Assembly: GCA_902783295.1 (NCBI GenBank)
Contig: CACZQT010000029.1
Location: 1 to 6,653, forward strand
Source: an uncultured Lachnospiraceae bacterium
GTDB lineage: Bacteria > Bacillota > Clostridia > Lachnospirales > Lachnospiraceae
Direction of reading: 5' to 3'
Length of the DNA: 6,653 nt
Part shown: piece by piece, positions 1-6,002 of the stretch
Position numbering within the stretch: position 1 is the first letter of the stretch
Layout of the letters: each line of letters opens with the position of its first letter
Notes under the pieces: model-generated
What the model was told of the DNA's origin: nothing
The model's input: only the letters and a program-made list of their open reading frames with translations
Databases searched by the model: none
Position numbers and translations under genes: made by a program

Positions 1-173
1 AAAATAATCCACTCTTTCGGGCTTTTTTGTGGATGTTTTTTCCCTGTTCCATCATGTATATTAATGATGGGAGTATCCGGGAGTGACTCTGTTGGCGTCC
101 ATTTTTCCCCGGACAGCTTCCGGTGGATACACAGATAGGTTTTTCGTTTGCCATTCTTTGGCGGCAGCTGCAT
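1..173 (-). other. Possible start of a divergent gene running off the left edge (weak)
   Basis: On the minus strand an ATG at 173-171 opens a frame that stays free of stops to the window edge (57 codons). It is preceded by AGGCGG four bases upstream, and an in-frame stop lies just before that. The predicted peptide begins MQLPPKNGKRKTYLCIHRKL and is rich in Lys and Pro; I recognise no family. An open run of this length is not rare by chance, and third-position GC is lower than in the neighbouring genes. The proposed ATG overlaps the -10 box suggested for the plus-strand gene. Otherwise, bases 1-147 appear non-coding apart from the dyad. Confidence 0.2.
49..70. repeat. 22-bp dyad, possible operator or hairpin
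   Basis: Two perfect 7-bp inverted arms, CCATCAT (49-55) and ATGATGG (64-70), flank an 8-base AT-rich centre. The geometry fits a dimeric repressor site or a small hairpin. It lies about 78 bp upstream of the -35 box proposed for the solute-binding protein gene. There is no T-run after it, so it is not an intrinsic terminator. Function is inferred from symmetry only. Confidence 0.35.
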
Positions 174-176
174 AAG
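148..176 (+). promoter_or_regulatory. Probable sigma-70/sigma-A promoter of the solute-binding protein gene
   Basis: TTGCCA (148-153, five of six matches to TTGACA) is followed by a 17-base spacer and CATAAG (171-176, four of six matches to TATAAT). Transcription would start near 183, giving a short leader of about 20 bases containing the AGAGGA ribosome site at 191-196. Spacing and position are good; the -10 box is mediocre. Confidence 0.5.
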
Positions 177-202
177 ACCGCCTGATTTTTAGAGGAATTC
201 TT

Positions 203-1804
203 ATGAAATGTTATCTGTTCCCGAAAAACAGCTCTCTTTTTCAGACCGTAAAGCAACTGATTTTATCCGGCTGTCTTAAGATGTTTATCCTGTCTTTTCC
301 GGTCATGGTTCTGCTTTTTCCTGCAGCCGCTGTTTCCGCAGACAGTCATGACGATCATCCTTCCCGACTGGTAATCTGTGACAGCAGGACGGTGGATGTT
401 CTGGGATACCCTCCGGCTATGACTTCCGGGTCCCCTTTCAGGCATTCCGCTCCCGCCCTGGAAACCCTGTTCCGCCTGACCCCGGGCGGGCAGCTTCTTC
501 CCTGGCTTGCGGTTTCTTATGAAGCCAGACGGGAACAGAAAGAACTGATTCTGGTTCTCCGGGAAGGCGTTACTTTTCACGATGGCAGCGCCTTCAATGC
601 AGAAGCCGTAAAGTGGAATCTTCTCCGGCAGGCAGAGGCCTCTGCCACCGGCACCTCTCATATTTCGGATATCCTGGTGACGGGTGAATACGAGCTGACT
701 GTTCTCCTCGATCAGTGGGACAATACCCTTCTGCCCAGTCTCTGCCAGGTTCAGGGTCTGATTATATCTCCTTCCAGCTGTGAGAATAACGGTACTGAAT
801 GGGCCTTTTCCCATCCTGTGGGAACCGGGCCGTTCCGCTTCCTTTCCCGGGCGGAAAACGGGACCATCACTTATCAGAAATATTCCAGGTACTGGCAGGA
901 AGAAAAGCCCTGTCTGGATATGATCCAGATTGTCTGTGATACGGATGCATCCAGCCGGGAGGCACATTTCCGCAGCGGTGATTACAGTGTGCTGATCCGG
1001 GGAGATCTTTCTTCACTGGCAGGTTTTTCCGCCGAAGGCTACACCATACAGGCCGTAGCCAGTACCGGCCCCTGGGGTCTGATTTTCGATTCTGCCGATC
1101 CGGAATCTCCCTTTTCTGACATACGGGTCCGGCAGGCTGTCTGTCATGCCATCAACCGGGAAACACTGGCCAATACCATCTACCTGGACACTGTAACCCT
1201 GACCAACCAGTACGCTCTGCCGGGAATGGACACGTATAATGAAGAAGTTGCCGGCTATACATATGACCCGGATCTGTCCCGCAGGCTGCTTTCGGAAGCC
1301 GGATATCCGGAAGGCTTCTCCACTGTGTTCAGCTATGATGAAACTGCAGACAGCGTTGATGCCCTGGCGCACACCCTTCAGTCCATGCTGGAACGGGTCG
1401 GAATCCGCCTGACGCTGAATCCGGTCAGTAATTCCCTCTCTACAAGAATGCTTCTGGGGGGAAAAGGCTGGGATGGAATTATGGGAACCTTCGGATCCGC
1501 CCAGTATGATACTCTGACGCAGTTATATAATTACATGGTCGGAGACGAGAAATACGTTTCCATGGAAAAACCGGCGGAACTGACCGAGACGATTCTCCAT
1601 GCCCTTTCCGCCGATCCTGAAGAATCGCTGGATATGGTACGAAAAATCCAGACGATCCTGATTGATGACTATTGTCTGTGCTGCTATCTTTTCGGAAACA
1701 GCGACTATACCGTGCTTCACGCGAATGTGCTGGGCACCGGTCTTTCTACCACAATGCCCGTGACCGCCTGGACGCCGGAAAACGCCAGAATAGAAGCACC
1801 GTAA
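203..1804 (+). CDS. Extracytoplasmic solute-binding protein, family 5 (peptide/nickel ABC type)
   Basis: This encodes a 533-residue binding protein of the SBP_bac_5 class (DppA/OppA/NikA-like), which captures peptides, nickel chelates or similar solutes outside the membrane for an ABC importer. Family signs are the LVLREGVTFHDGSAF-type block (about 117-131), the VGTGPFRF block (206-213), RVRQAVCHAINRE (308-320) in the second lobe, and the YDPDLSRRLLSEAGYPEGF region (354-372). Length is normal for the family. The start is supported by AGAGGA six bases upstream. Residues 27-46 form a hydrophobic signal core ending in AVSA, followed by Asp-Ser, which fits signal peptidase I cleavage. LSGC at 21-24 resembles a lipobox but lies before the hydrophobic core, so it is unlikely to be used. 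No permease or ATPase gene adjoins; it faces the GRE cluster convergently. The ligand cannot be told from sequence. Confidence 0.9.
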   Translation: MKCYLFPKNSSLFQTVKQLILSGCLKMFILSFPVMVLLFPAAAVSADSHDDHPSRLVICDSRTVDVLGYPPAMTSGSPFRHSAPALETLFRLTPGGQLLPWLAVSYEARREQKELILVLREGVTFHDGSAFNAEAVKWNLLRQAEASATGTSHISDILVTGEYELTVLLDQWDNTLLPSLCQVQGLIISPSSCENNGTEWAFSHPVGTGPFRFLSRAENGTITYQKYSRYWQEEKPCLDMIQIVCDTDASSREAHFRSGDYSVLIRGDLSSLAGFSAEGYTIQAVASTGPWGLIFDSADPESPFSDIRVRQAVCHAINRETLANTIYLDTVTLTNQYALPGMDTYNEEVAGYTYDPDLSRRLLSEAGYPEGFSTVFSYDETADSVDALAHTLQSMLERVGIRLTLNPVSNSLSTRMLLGGKGWDGIMGTFGSAQYDTLTQLYNYMVGDEKYVSMEKPAELTETILHALSADPEESLDMVRKIQTILIDDYCLCCYLFGNSDYTVLHANVLGTGLSTTMPVTAWTPENARIEAP

Positions 1805-1859
1805 AACACGGTGCACCTTTAAGCCCCTTGTACGAACCGGGCTGCTTCATACTCCGTAC

Positions 1860-1888
1860 AAAAAAGCCGCGGCGTGGACCGGGCAGCT
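1860..1888 (-). terminator. Probable intrinsic terminator of the GRE/activase unit
   Basis: Read on the minus strand, the arms AGCTGC (1888-1883) and GCGGCT (1870-1865) form a six-pair stem with one G-U pair and a 12-base GC-rich loop. A run of six T (1865-1860) follows, its first base forming the last pair of the stem. The left arm overlaps the activase stop codon. The stem is short, so efficiency is uncertain. I found no equally good terminator on the plus strand for the converging solute-binding protein gene. Confidence 0.5.
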
Positions 1889-2795
1889 ACCCGATCAGTA
1901 CTTCAAAACCTTCTTTCTCCAGAATTTCTTTGCAGGCTTCCAGATGCGCCGGTTCCGGTGCCCGGTAAGCCTGCATTGTTTCTGTGGACCAGTCCAGAGA
2001 AACCAGCTTGGACACTCCCAGGTCATGGAACGGCAGCAGATATATCTTTTCAATCCTGCTCTTCATGGGTGAAAGAAAAGCCGCCCGCTCTCTCATCTCG
2101 GAAAGCGAATCGTTCACTCCGGCGATTAATGGCATCCGTACCCAGACCGGGCAGGCCAGTTCGTCAGCTGTTTTCTGAAGATTCTCCAGAATCAGGCGGT
2201 TGGATACGCCGGTAAGTTTTCTGTGCAGTTCATCATCCAGTTCTTTCATATCGAACAGGACCGTCTGCATGTGAGAAAAAACAGCCTTTGCGGTTTTCCA
2301 GGACGCATATCCGCTGGTTTCGATCGCCATGCGAAGTTCTTTTTTCTCCGCTTCTGCAATCATCTCCAGGACAAAATCCGCCTGTGCCAGAGGCTCCCCC
2401 CCACTGAAGGTGATGCCTCCGCCGGAGGTTTTGTAAAATCTCCAGTCCTTTCCTGCTTCGGCAATCACTTCCTCTGCAGTCATCTTCCGGCCGGATATCT
2501 CCCTGGCCTGTACCGGACAGACGGCCGCACAGGCTCCGCACACTACGCACCGTACCCGGTCCGTGACCGCTTTCCCTTCCTGAATGGCAACCGCTTTCTC
2601 CGGGCAGACTTCCACACAGCTCCCGCATCCGGTACATAGATGAGGAAACAGCATCAGCTGAGGGCCCGGCAGATTGGATTCCGGGTTATGACACCAGCGG
2701 CATCGCAGGGGACAGCCCTTCAGGAAAATGGTGGTCCGGATTCCGGGGCCGTCGTGAATCGAAAATTTCTGAATGTTGAATACGGTTCCTTCCAT
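1887..2795 (-). CDS. Glycyl radical enzyme activating enzyme (radical SAM, PFL-AE-like)
   Basis: This 302-residue enzyme cleaves S-adenosylmethionine to abstract hydrogen from the glycine of its partner GRE. The radical-SAM motif C-x3-C-x2-C is at Cys28, Cys32 and Cys35 (GCPLRCRWC), preceded by [10 protein letters not shown], a hallmark of this family. A ferredoxin-like insert follows with two four-cysteine sets, Cys54/57/60/64 and Cys83/86/89/93, as in activases of GRE eliminases and decarboxylases and unlike the short pyruvate formate-lyase activase. SGGEP, near residue 131, contacts SAM in this family. The frame extends upstream to 2948, but I chose the ATG at 2795: a purine-rich AGGCGGAG site precedes it, homologues begin at this point ([11 protein letters not shown]), and the longer form would overlap the GRE gene. 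It lies 121 bp after the GRE, which it almost certainly activates. Confidence 0.93.
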   Translation of the reverse strand: MEGTVFNIQKFSIHDGPGIRTTIFLKGCPLRCRWCHNPESNLPGPQLMLFPHLCTGCGSCVEVCPEKAVAIQEGKAVTDRVRCVVCGACAAVCPVQAREISGRKMTAEEVIAEAGKDWRFYKTSGGGITFSGGEPLAQADFVLEMIAEAEKKELRMAIETSGYASWKTAKAVFSHMQTVLFDMKELDDELHRKLTGVSNRLILENLQKTADELACPVWVRMPLIAGVNDSLSEMRERAAFLSPMKSRIEKIYLLPFHDLGVSKLVSLDWSTETMQAYRAPEPAHLEACKEILEKEGFEVLIG

Positions 2796-2814
2796 GACTC
2801 TCCGCCTCATTTTG

Positions 2815-2838
2815 AAAAAGGGGCGGTAGTCCGCCCCT
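2815..2838 (-). terminator. Terminator-like hairpin between GRE and activase (possible attenuator)
   Basis: On the minus strand an eight-pair, GC-rich stem (2838-2831 with 2826-2819) closes a four-base loop (2830-2827) and runs into five T (2819-2815). The last A-T pair of the stem shares the first T. This is a textbook intrinsic terminator shape, yet it sits only about 20 bases before the activase start and after the GRE stop. It would lower activase transcription relative to the GRE, or act as a regulated attenuator or 3' stabiliser of the GRE message. On the plus strand the stem is followed by GG and then only four T, so the minus orientation is better. Confidence 0.65.
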
Positions 2839-2854
2839 GGTTTTGCATGACGTG

Positions 2855-2903
2855 ACAGGGGGACGGTCCTTTGTCTCCCTGACTCCCGTCTCCCCGTCCC
2901 TGC
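2855..2903. repeat. REP-like palindromic repeat, copy 1 (degenerate)
   Basis: The arms GGGACGG (2860-2866) and CCGTCCC (2894-2900) are inverted around a CT-rich centre. The plus-strand text GGACGGTCCTTTGTCTCCCT (2861-2880) closely resembles the right arm of the large hairpin at 5504-5579 (GGACTGTCCCTCTGTCTCCCT, starting at 5552), so the two are related copies of one dispersed element. It sits in the gap between GRE and activase. GGGAC-GTCCC palindromes of this style are, from general knowledge, scattered in many Clostridia genomes and are sometimes linked to REP-associated transposases. None is encoded here. Confidence 0.6.
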
Positions 2904-2916
2904 CGGCTCAATGCAC

Positions 2917-5337
2917 TTAGTTAACAGCTCTGTGGCAGGTTCTTGCAATCAGTTCATCCTGGACATTCGGATTCAGCTGTACAAAGTACGCACTGTACCC
3001 GGCTACCCGTACGATCAGGTCCTTGTGCTCTTCCGGCTTTTTCCGTGCTTCGATCAGAGTTTCATGATCCACCACGTTAAACTGAATCTGCTTGCCGCCC
3101 TGTGTCAGATAAGTGCGGATCATCATGGAGAACTTCAGGCAGTCCTCTTCCGTTTTCAGAGCAGAAGGATGCATTTTCATGTTCAGCAGCAGGGACTGGA
3201 GTTTCAGCTGAGGCAGCTTCATGGCCGAATTCAGCATCGCCGTAGGACCGCAGACATCACAGCCCTGTTCCGGAGAAGCAGCACCATCCGCCAGATACGT
3301 ACCCGCGTAACGTCCGTCCGGTGTAGCTCCCATCAGCCGGCCGCCCGGATCGTGGGAGGTAATGGAAATGCCCGCGACACGGAATTTGGTTCCGCGGTAG
3401 CTGTCGATCTGGCGTCCCACATCGCAGATGCGGTCGTAAATACGGGCGACGATGGCATCTGTTTCGTCATTGTCATTTCCATATTTCGGTACGGCCAGGC
3501 ACATGCGGCGGATTTCCTGGTTGCGTTCGCCTTCCCAGTTTGCATCCATGGCATCCAGCAGCTCGCTCATGGTGATCTTCTTTTCATCATAAACCAGTTT
3601 CTTGACAGCTGCCACGGAATCCCCGATGTTGATGGTTCCGATACCCACATTGATGGTAGGCCCGATTCCGTAAGGCAGTTCCCGCATCTTCCCGATCTTG
3701 CCCACTTTTACACCGTCGGAGAACAGGGAAATCGGGAATACATCCTGCATTTCTTTCCGTCCGGTCAGATAGCGCAGCAGCATATCCTGCGCGAAATAAT
3801 CCATATAGAACTTGATATGTTCGATCAGCTTGTCTTCGAATTCTTCATAGGTCGCCATGTCACGGACATCGCCGGTGTGAGGCCCAAGCTGCAGCCCCTG
3901 CTGCTTGCTGTATCCGTCATGCATGAAGGTATCCAGAGCCAGCGCCGTTACCACCATGGAGAATACCATGCCCCAGCCTTCCGGCACCGTCACATCCACA
4001 CAGCCGATAATATAGTAGTCTCTGGCTTTCTCCAGCGGCACGCCGCATTCCACCAGGTTCCCGATGTAGGAATTGTCGCTCAGGAATGAAGGCATGCCCA
4101 TACCGGTCTTCACCAGTTCTATTGCTTTCTGCATCAGAGATTCCGGCGTTCCTTCGTGGACTCTGACATGCAGGGTGTGATGAGGAACACGGCACCGGTA
4201 TGCTGCTTCCAGGAACAGGTATGACAGTTCATTGGTAACGTCCTTCCCGTCCTTGTCCACCCCGCCCAGGGTAACGGAATTCCAGCGGGCCTGGCCGGAC
4301 CATTTCAGCCGGCTCTGACCGCCGGAGGTATTCTTCATCTGCAGGAATTTCAGGCGGTACAGTTCCAGATATTCCAGGACGGTCTCATCGTCGATCAGGC
4401 CGGCCTCGATATCATGCTTATAGTAAGGATAAAGGTACTGGTCCATCCGTCCCAGCGGAGTCGTAGTCTGGCAGGAAATCATCAGGAACAGGAACCACTG
4501 AAACTGCAGCGCTTCCCGGAAGGTTTCCGCCGGCTGCGCGGGAATCTTCCGGCAGATCCTTGCGATCTCCAGAAGTTCCGCTTTTCTCTTTTCATCCCCG
4601 GTTTCCGCCGCCATCTTCTCTGCCAGATCCGCGTATCTGGCCACCCAGCGGATAACAGCTTCATTGATGATGATCATGGCCCGAAGGACATAAATCCTCT
4701 CGATATCCTCTTCACAGCGGATGCTCATGGAAGTGACTTTGGACAGTTCTTCTTTGGCTTCATCGATAACCGCCTGAAGGCCTTTCCCTATTACATAGCC
4801 ATAATCGATCTGGTAGGTATCCGCCTCCGGCATAATATCCATACCGTTGCAGGCATAACCCATACCCGCCGCTTCCTCGAGCGTACGGTTGACCGGCAGC
4901 AGATATCCGCTGCGCTTCCAGGCCCACATAGTGTCATCGTACAGATCGTACAGCTTGTATTCCGGAATGATTTTGTGCCAGTACTCCGTAAGCTCGTACA
5001 TTTTTTCCGCTTCTTCATCGGAAATGGAATATTCTTCCTTGCGGAGTGACTCAATCCCTTCTTTCTGCCAGGTTCCCTTTGTCCAGAAATCCGCTTCTAC
5101 AGCCATGGGTTTGCTGGCCGGAGCCCCTGCGATCAGATCCCCATCCAGGATAAAAATGGGGATTCTCTCCATCATATAAGCCTGTGCTTTCGCCATGCGG
5201 ATCACGTTCGGATCGCCTTCATATTTCCGATATGCTTCTGTAAACAAAGTCGCTTTCGTGACGCTGAACACAATCTTGGGTGCCCGGACGAATTTCATCA
5301 GTTTTTCTACTCTTTCGGTCGGTTTCCGGTCTGTCAT
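2917..5337 (-). CDS. Glycyl radical enzyme, PFL/glycerol dehydratase superfamily, substrate unknown
   Basis: This 806-residue cytoplasmic, oxygen-sensitive enzyme uses a protein glycyl radical. The C-terminal motif RVAGYSAYF carries the radical at Gly780. The active-site loop [14 protein letters not shown] places the thiyl cysteine at Cys446. The superfamily blocks [11 protein letters not shown] (about 296-306) and SVTLGGVD (about 354-361), and an N-terminal PFL-like domain, are intact. Length matches glycerol/propanediol dehydratase and hydroxyproline dehydratase relatives. A single cysteine rather than Cys-Cys argues against true pyruvate formate-lyase. Asp448 occupies the position where many eliminases and decarboxylases carry the Glu of Cys-x-Glu, so I cannot assign a substrate. 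The frame is open to 5436, but the ATG at 5337 has AGGAGG five bases upstream and matches usual GRE N-termini. The activase follows downstream. No microcompartment shell or dehydrogenase genes are in the window. Confidence 0.93.
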   Translation of the reverse strand: MTDRKPTERVEKLMKFVRAPKIVFSVTKATLFTEAYRKYEGDPNVIRMAKAQAYMMERIPIFILDGDLIAGAPASKPMAVEADFWTKGTWQKEGIESLRKEEYSISDEEAEKMYELTEYWHKIIPEYKLYDLYDDTMWAWKRSGYLLPVNRTLEEAAGMGYACNGMDIMPEADTYQIDYGYVIGKGLQAVIDEAKEELSKVTSMSIRCEEDIERIYVLRAMIIINEAVIRWVARYADLAEKMAAETGDEKRKAELLEIARICRKIPAQPAETFREALQFQWFLFLMISCQTTTPLGRMDQYLYPYYKHDIEAGLIDDETVLEYLELYRLKFLQMKNTSGGQSRLKWSGQARWNSVTLGGVDKDGKDVTNELSYLFLEAAYRCRVPHHTLHVRVHEGTPESLMQKAIELVKTGMGMPSFLSDNSYIGNLVECGVPLEKARDYYIIGCVDVTVPEGWGMVFSMVVTALALDTFMHDGYSKQQGLQLGPHTGDVRDMATYEEFEDKLIEHIKFYMDYFAQDMLLRYLTGRKEMQDVFPISLFSDGVKVGKIGKMRELPYGIGPTINVGIGTINIGDSVAAVKKLVYDEKKITMSELLDAMDANWEGERNQEIRRMCLAVPKYGNDNDETDAIVARIYDRICDVGRQIDSYRGTKFRVAGISITSHDPGGRLMGATPDGRYAGTYLADGAASPEQGCDVCGPTAMLNSAMKLPQLKLQSLLLNMKMHPSALKTEEDCLKFSMMIRTYLTQGGKQIQFNVVDHETLIEARKKPEEHKDLIVRVAGYSAYFVQLNPNVQDELIARTCHRAVN

Positions 5338-5342
5338 CCTGT

Positions 5343-5348
5343 CCTCCT
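5343..5348 (-). promoter_or_regulatory. Ribosome binding site fixing the GRE start
   Basis: A perfect AGGAGG on the minus strand lies five bases before the ATG at 5337. Upstream ATGs in the same frame (for example 5370 and 5436) lack a well-spaced site, so this decides the start. Confidence 0.85.
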
Positions 5349-5406
5349 CATACGAAAAGAATCCACCCATCACCTTCCGGGCAGATACCATTCTGTTGTA
5401 TGTCCC

Positions 5407-5412
5407 ATTATA
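5407..5412 (-). promoter_or_regulatory. Possible -10 box of the GRE promoter
   Basis: A perfect TATAAT on the minus strand would give a start near 5400 and a leader of about 60 bases before the GRE. The hexamer 17 bases upstream (TGGGGC) is not like TTGACA and there is no TG extension, so an activator or another sigma factor would be needed if this is used. Confidence 0.35.
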
Positions 5413-5467
5413 ATGCCTCATCGCACAGCGCCCCACCCACAGATCCGCCTGAAATAGTGGATTTTTT

Positions 5468-5485
5468 TGCTTAGCTAAATAAGCA
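5468..5485. repeat. Small AT-rich inverted repeat upstream of the GRE
   Basis: Six-base arms TGCTTA (5468-5473) and TAAGCA (5480-5485) surround GCTAAA, with an inner TTAGCTAA palindrome. On the plus strand the T-run (5462-5468) precedes rather than follows it, so it is not a terminator in either direction. It lies about 55-75 bp upstream of the possible -10 box and could be an operator; this is inferred from symmetry alone. Confidence 0.25.
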
Positions 5486-5503
5486 GGATGACAAAAGGAG
5501 GCA

Positions 5504-5579
5504 GAGACAGAGGGAGACAGAGGGACAGTCCCCGTGTCCCAAAGGACACGGGGACTGTCCCTCTGTCTCCCTCTGCCTC
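5504..5579. repeat. REP-like element, copy 2: 32-bp perfect hairpin with 4-base loop
   Basis: Bases 5508-5539 pair perfectly with 5544-5575 around the loop CAAA (5540-5543). Three further pairs follow one mismatch. The left arm contains the 10-bp direct repeat GACAGAGGGA twice (5506-5515, 5516-5525). Its right arm resembles the repeat at 2855-2903. It fills the gap after the acetyltransferase gene and before the GRE promoter region. A stem this perfect suggests a recent or maintained mobile palindrome (REP/BIME type). In RNA it could also stabilise or end the acetyltransferase transcript, although no proper T-run adjoins it. Confidence 0.85.
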
Positions 5580-5591
5580 CCTGCCCTGCTC

Positions 5592-5927
5592 TTACTGCTT
5601 CACTCCGCAGGCGGGTCCTGCCAGCTGGCGGGCTTTTTCGGCTTCTGCTTCCGGATCAGCCAGCAGCTCTGTATATTCGGGATGTTTGGCGAACCATTTG
5701 ATGGAATAGGAGCAGGTCAGCTCGATTTTCTTTCCTTCTTCCTTCAGACGGTCGACGGCAAACTGGGTGATCTTTCCGGCAACGCCCTGCCCCCGCAGGC
5801 AGTCATCGACGAATGTATGCGTAAAGCAGACTACGCCGGGGCGGACCTCCGGGTGGTCCAGAACTGCGATCTGTTTTCCGTTCTCATCGTCCAGCCATGT
5901 TTTAGCTCCATTGTACTTGAATTCCAT
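5592..5927 (-). CDS. Small GNAT-fold acetyltransferase, COG2388/YidJ-like
   Basis: This is a 111-residue predicted N-acetyltransferase of the small single-domain GNAT_2 group. The acetyl-CoA loop is RGQGVAG (45-51), preceded by the strand VVCFTHTFVDD (32-42). The CSYSIKWFAKHPEY segment (72-85) matches the conserved C-terminal C-x-Y...HPEY signature of this group. The natural substrate of these proteins is unknown. The frame is open to an ATG at 5960, but the ATG at 5927 is chosen because AGGAG lies six bases upstream and homologues start here. About 25 residues after HPEY (Ala/Glu-rich, ending GVKQ) go beyond the usual ~90-residue family length. It lies 75 bp after the phosphatase gene in the same direction, probably co-transcribed. 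No functional link to the GRE is evident. Confidence 0.85.
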   Translation of the reverse strand: MEFKYNGAKTWLDDENGKQIAVLDHPEVRPGVVCFTHTFVDDCLRGQGVAGKITQFAVDRLKEEGKKIELTCSYSIKWFAKHPEYTELLADPEAEAEKARQLAGPACGVKQ

Positions 5928-5965
5928 GTTTTTCTCCTTTCGAAAAATGGGGCGGTTCATTCCAT

Positions 5966-5992
5966 CCGAAGCGGGCCGCCGGTCCGCTTCAG
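5966..5992. other. Stem-loop between phosphatase and acetyltransferase genes
   Basis: GAAGCGG (5968-5974) pairs with CCGCTTC (5984-5990), and further inner pairs close to a three-base loop. In minus-strand RNA the stem extends by two pairs (one G-U). Six T at 5993-5998 follow on the plus strand, giving a terminator shape in that direction, but no plus-strand gene precedes it. On the minus strand it lies about 10 bases past the phosphatase stop without a T tail, so it may instead be an intercistronic processing or stability hairpin. Confidence 0.5.
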
Positions 5993-6002
5993 TTTTTTCT
6001 CT

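Noticed and set aside
263..967. A 234-codon minus-strand frame under the binding-protein gene
   Set aside because: It is fully antisense to a clear family-5 binding protein, with no ribosome site support and no family resemblance.
2796..2948. N-terminal extension of the activase to an ATG at 2948
   Set aside because: The extra 51 residues would be encoded by the repeat, the hairpin and the end of the GRE gene. Homologues begin at [15 protein letters not shown] sequence.
2911..4089. A 392-codon plus-strand frame antisense to the GRE gene
   Set aside because: It lies within the well-supported GRE gene, shows no recognisable domain, and has the low-complexity His/Arg/Gln-rich look of an antisense frame opened by codon bias.
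2917..5337. Assignment of the GRE as pyruvate formate-lyase
   Set aside because: Pyruvate formate-lyase has adjacent cysteines in the active site, whereas this has a single cysteine followed by Val-Asp. The activase also carries the ferredoxin-like insert typical of other GREs.
5338..5436. N-terminal extension of the GRE to an ATG at 5436
   Set aside because: The ATG at 5337 has a perfect AGGAGG at the right distance, and the extension would run over the possible -10 box.
5504..5579. Intrinsic terminator for the phosphatase/acetyltransferase unit
   Set aside because: The stem is much longer than usual and lacks a directly adjoining T-run on the minus strand; the nearest TTTT comes about 12 bases later. 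A palindromic repeat fits better, though it may still affect transcript ends.
5504..5579. CRISPR-like array
   Set aside because: There is only a tandem 10-bp duplication within one palindrome arm, with no regularly spaced repeats or spacers.
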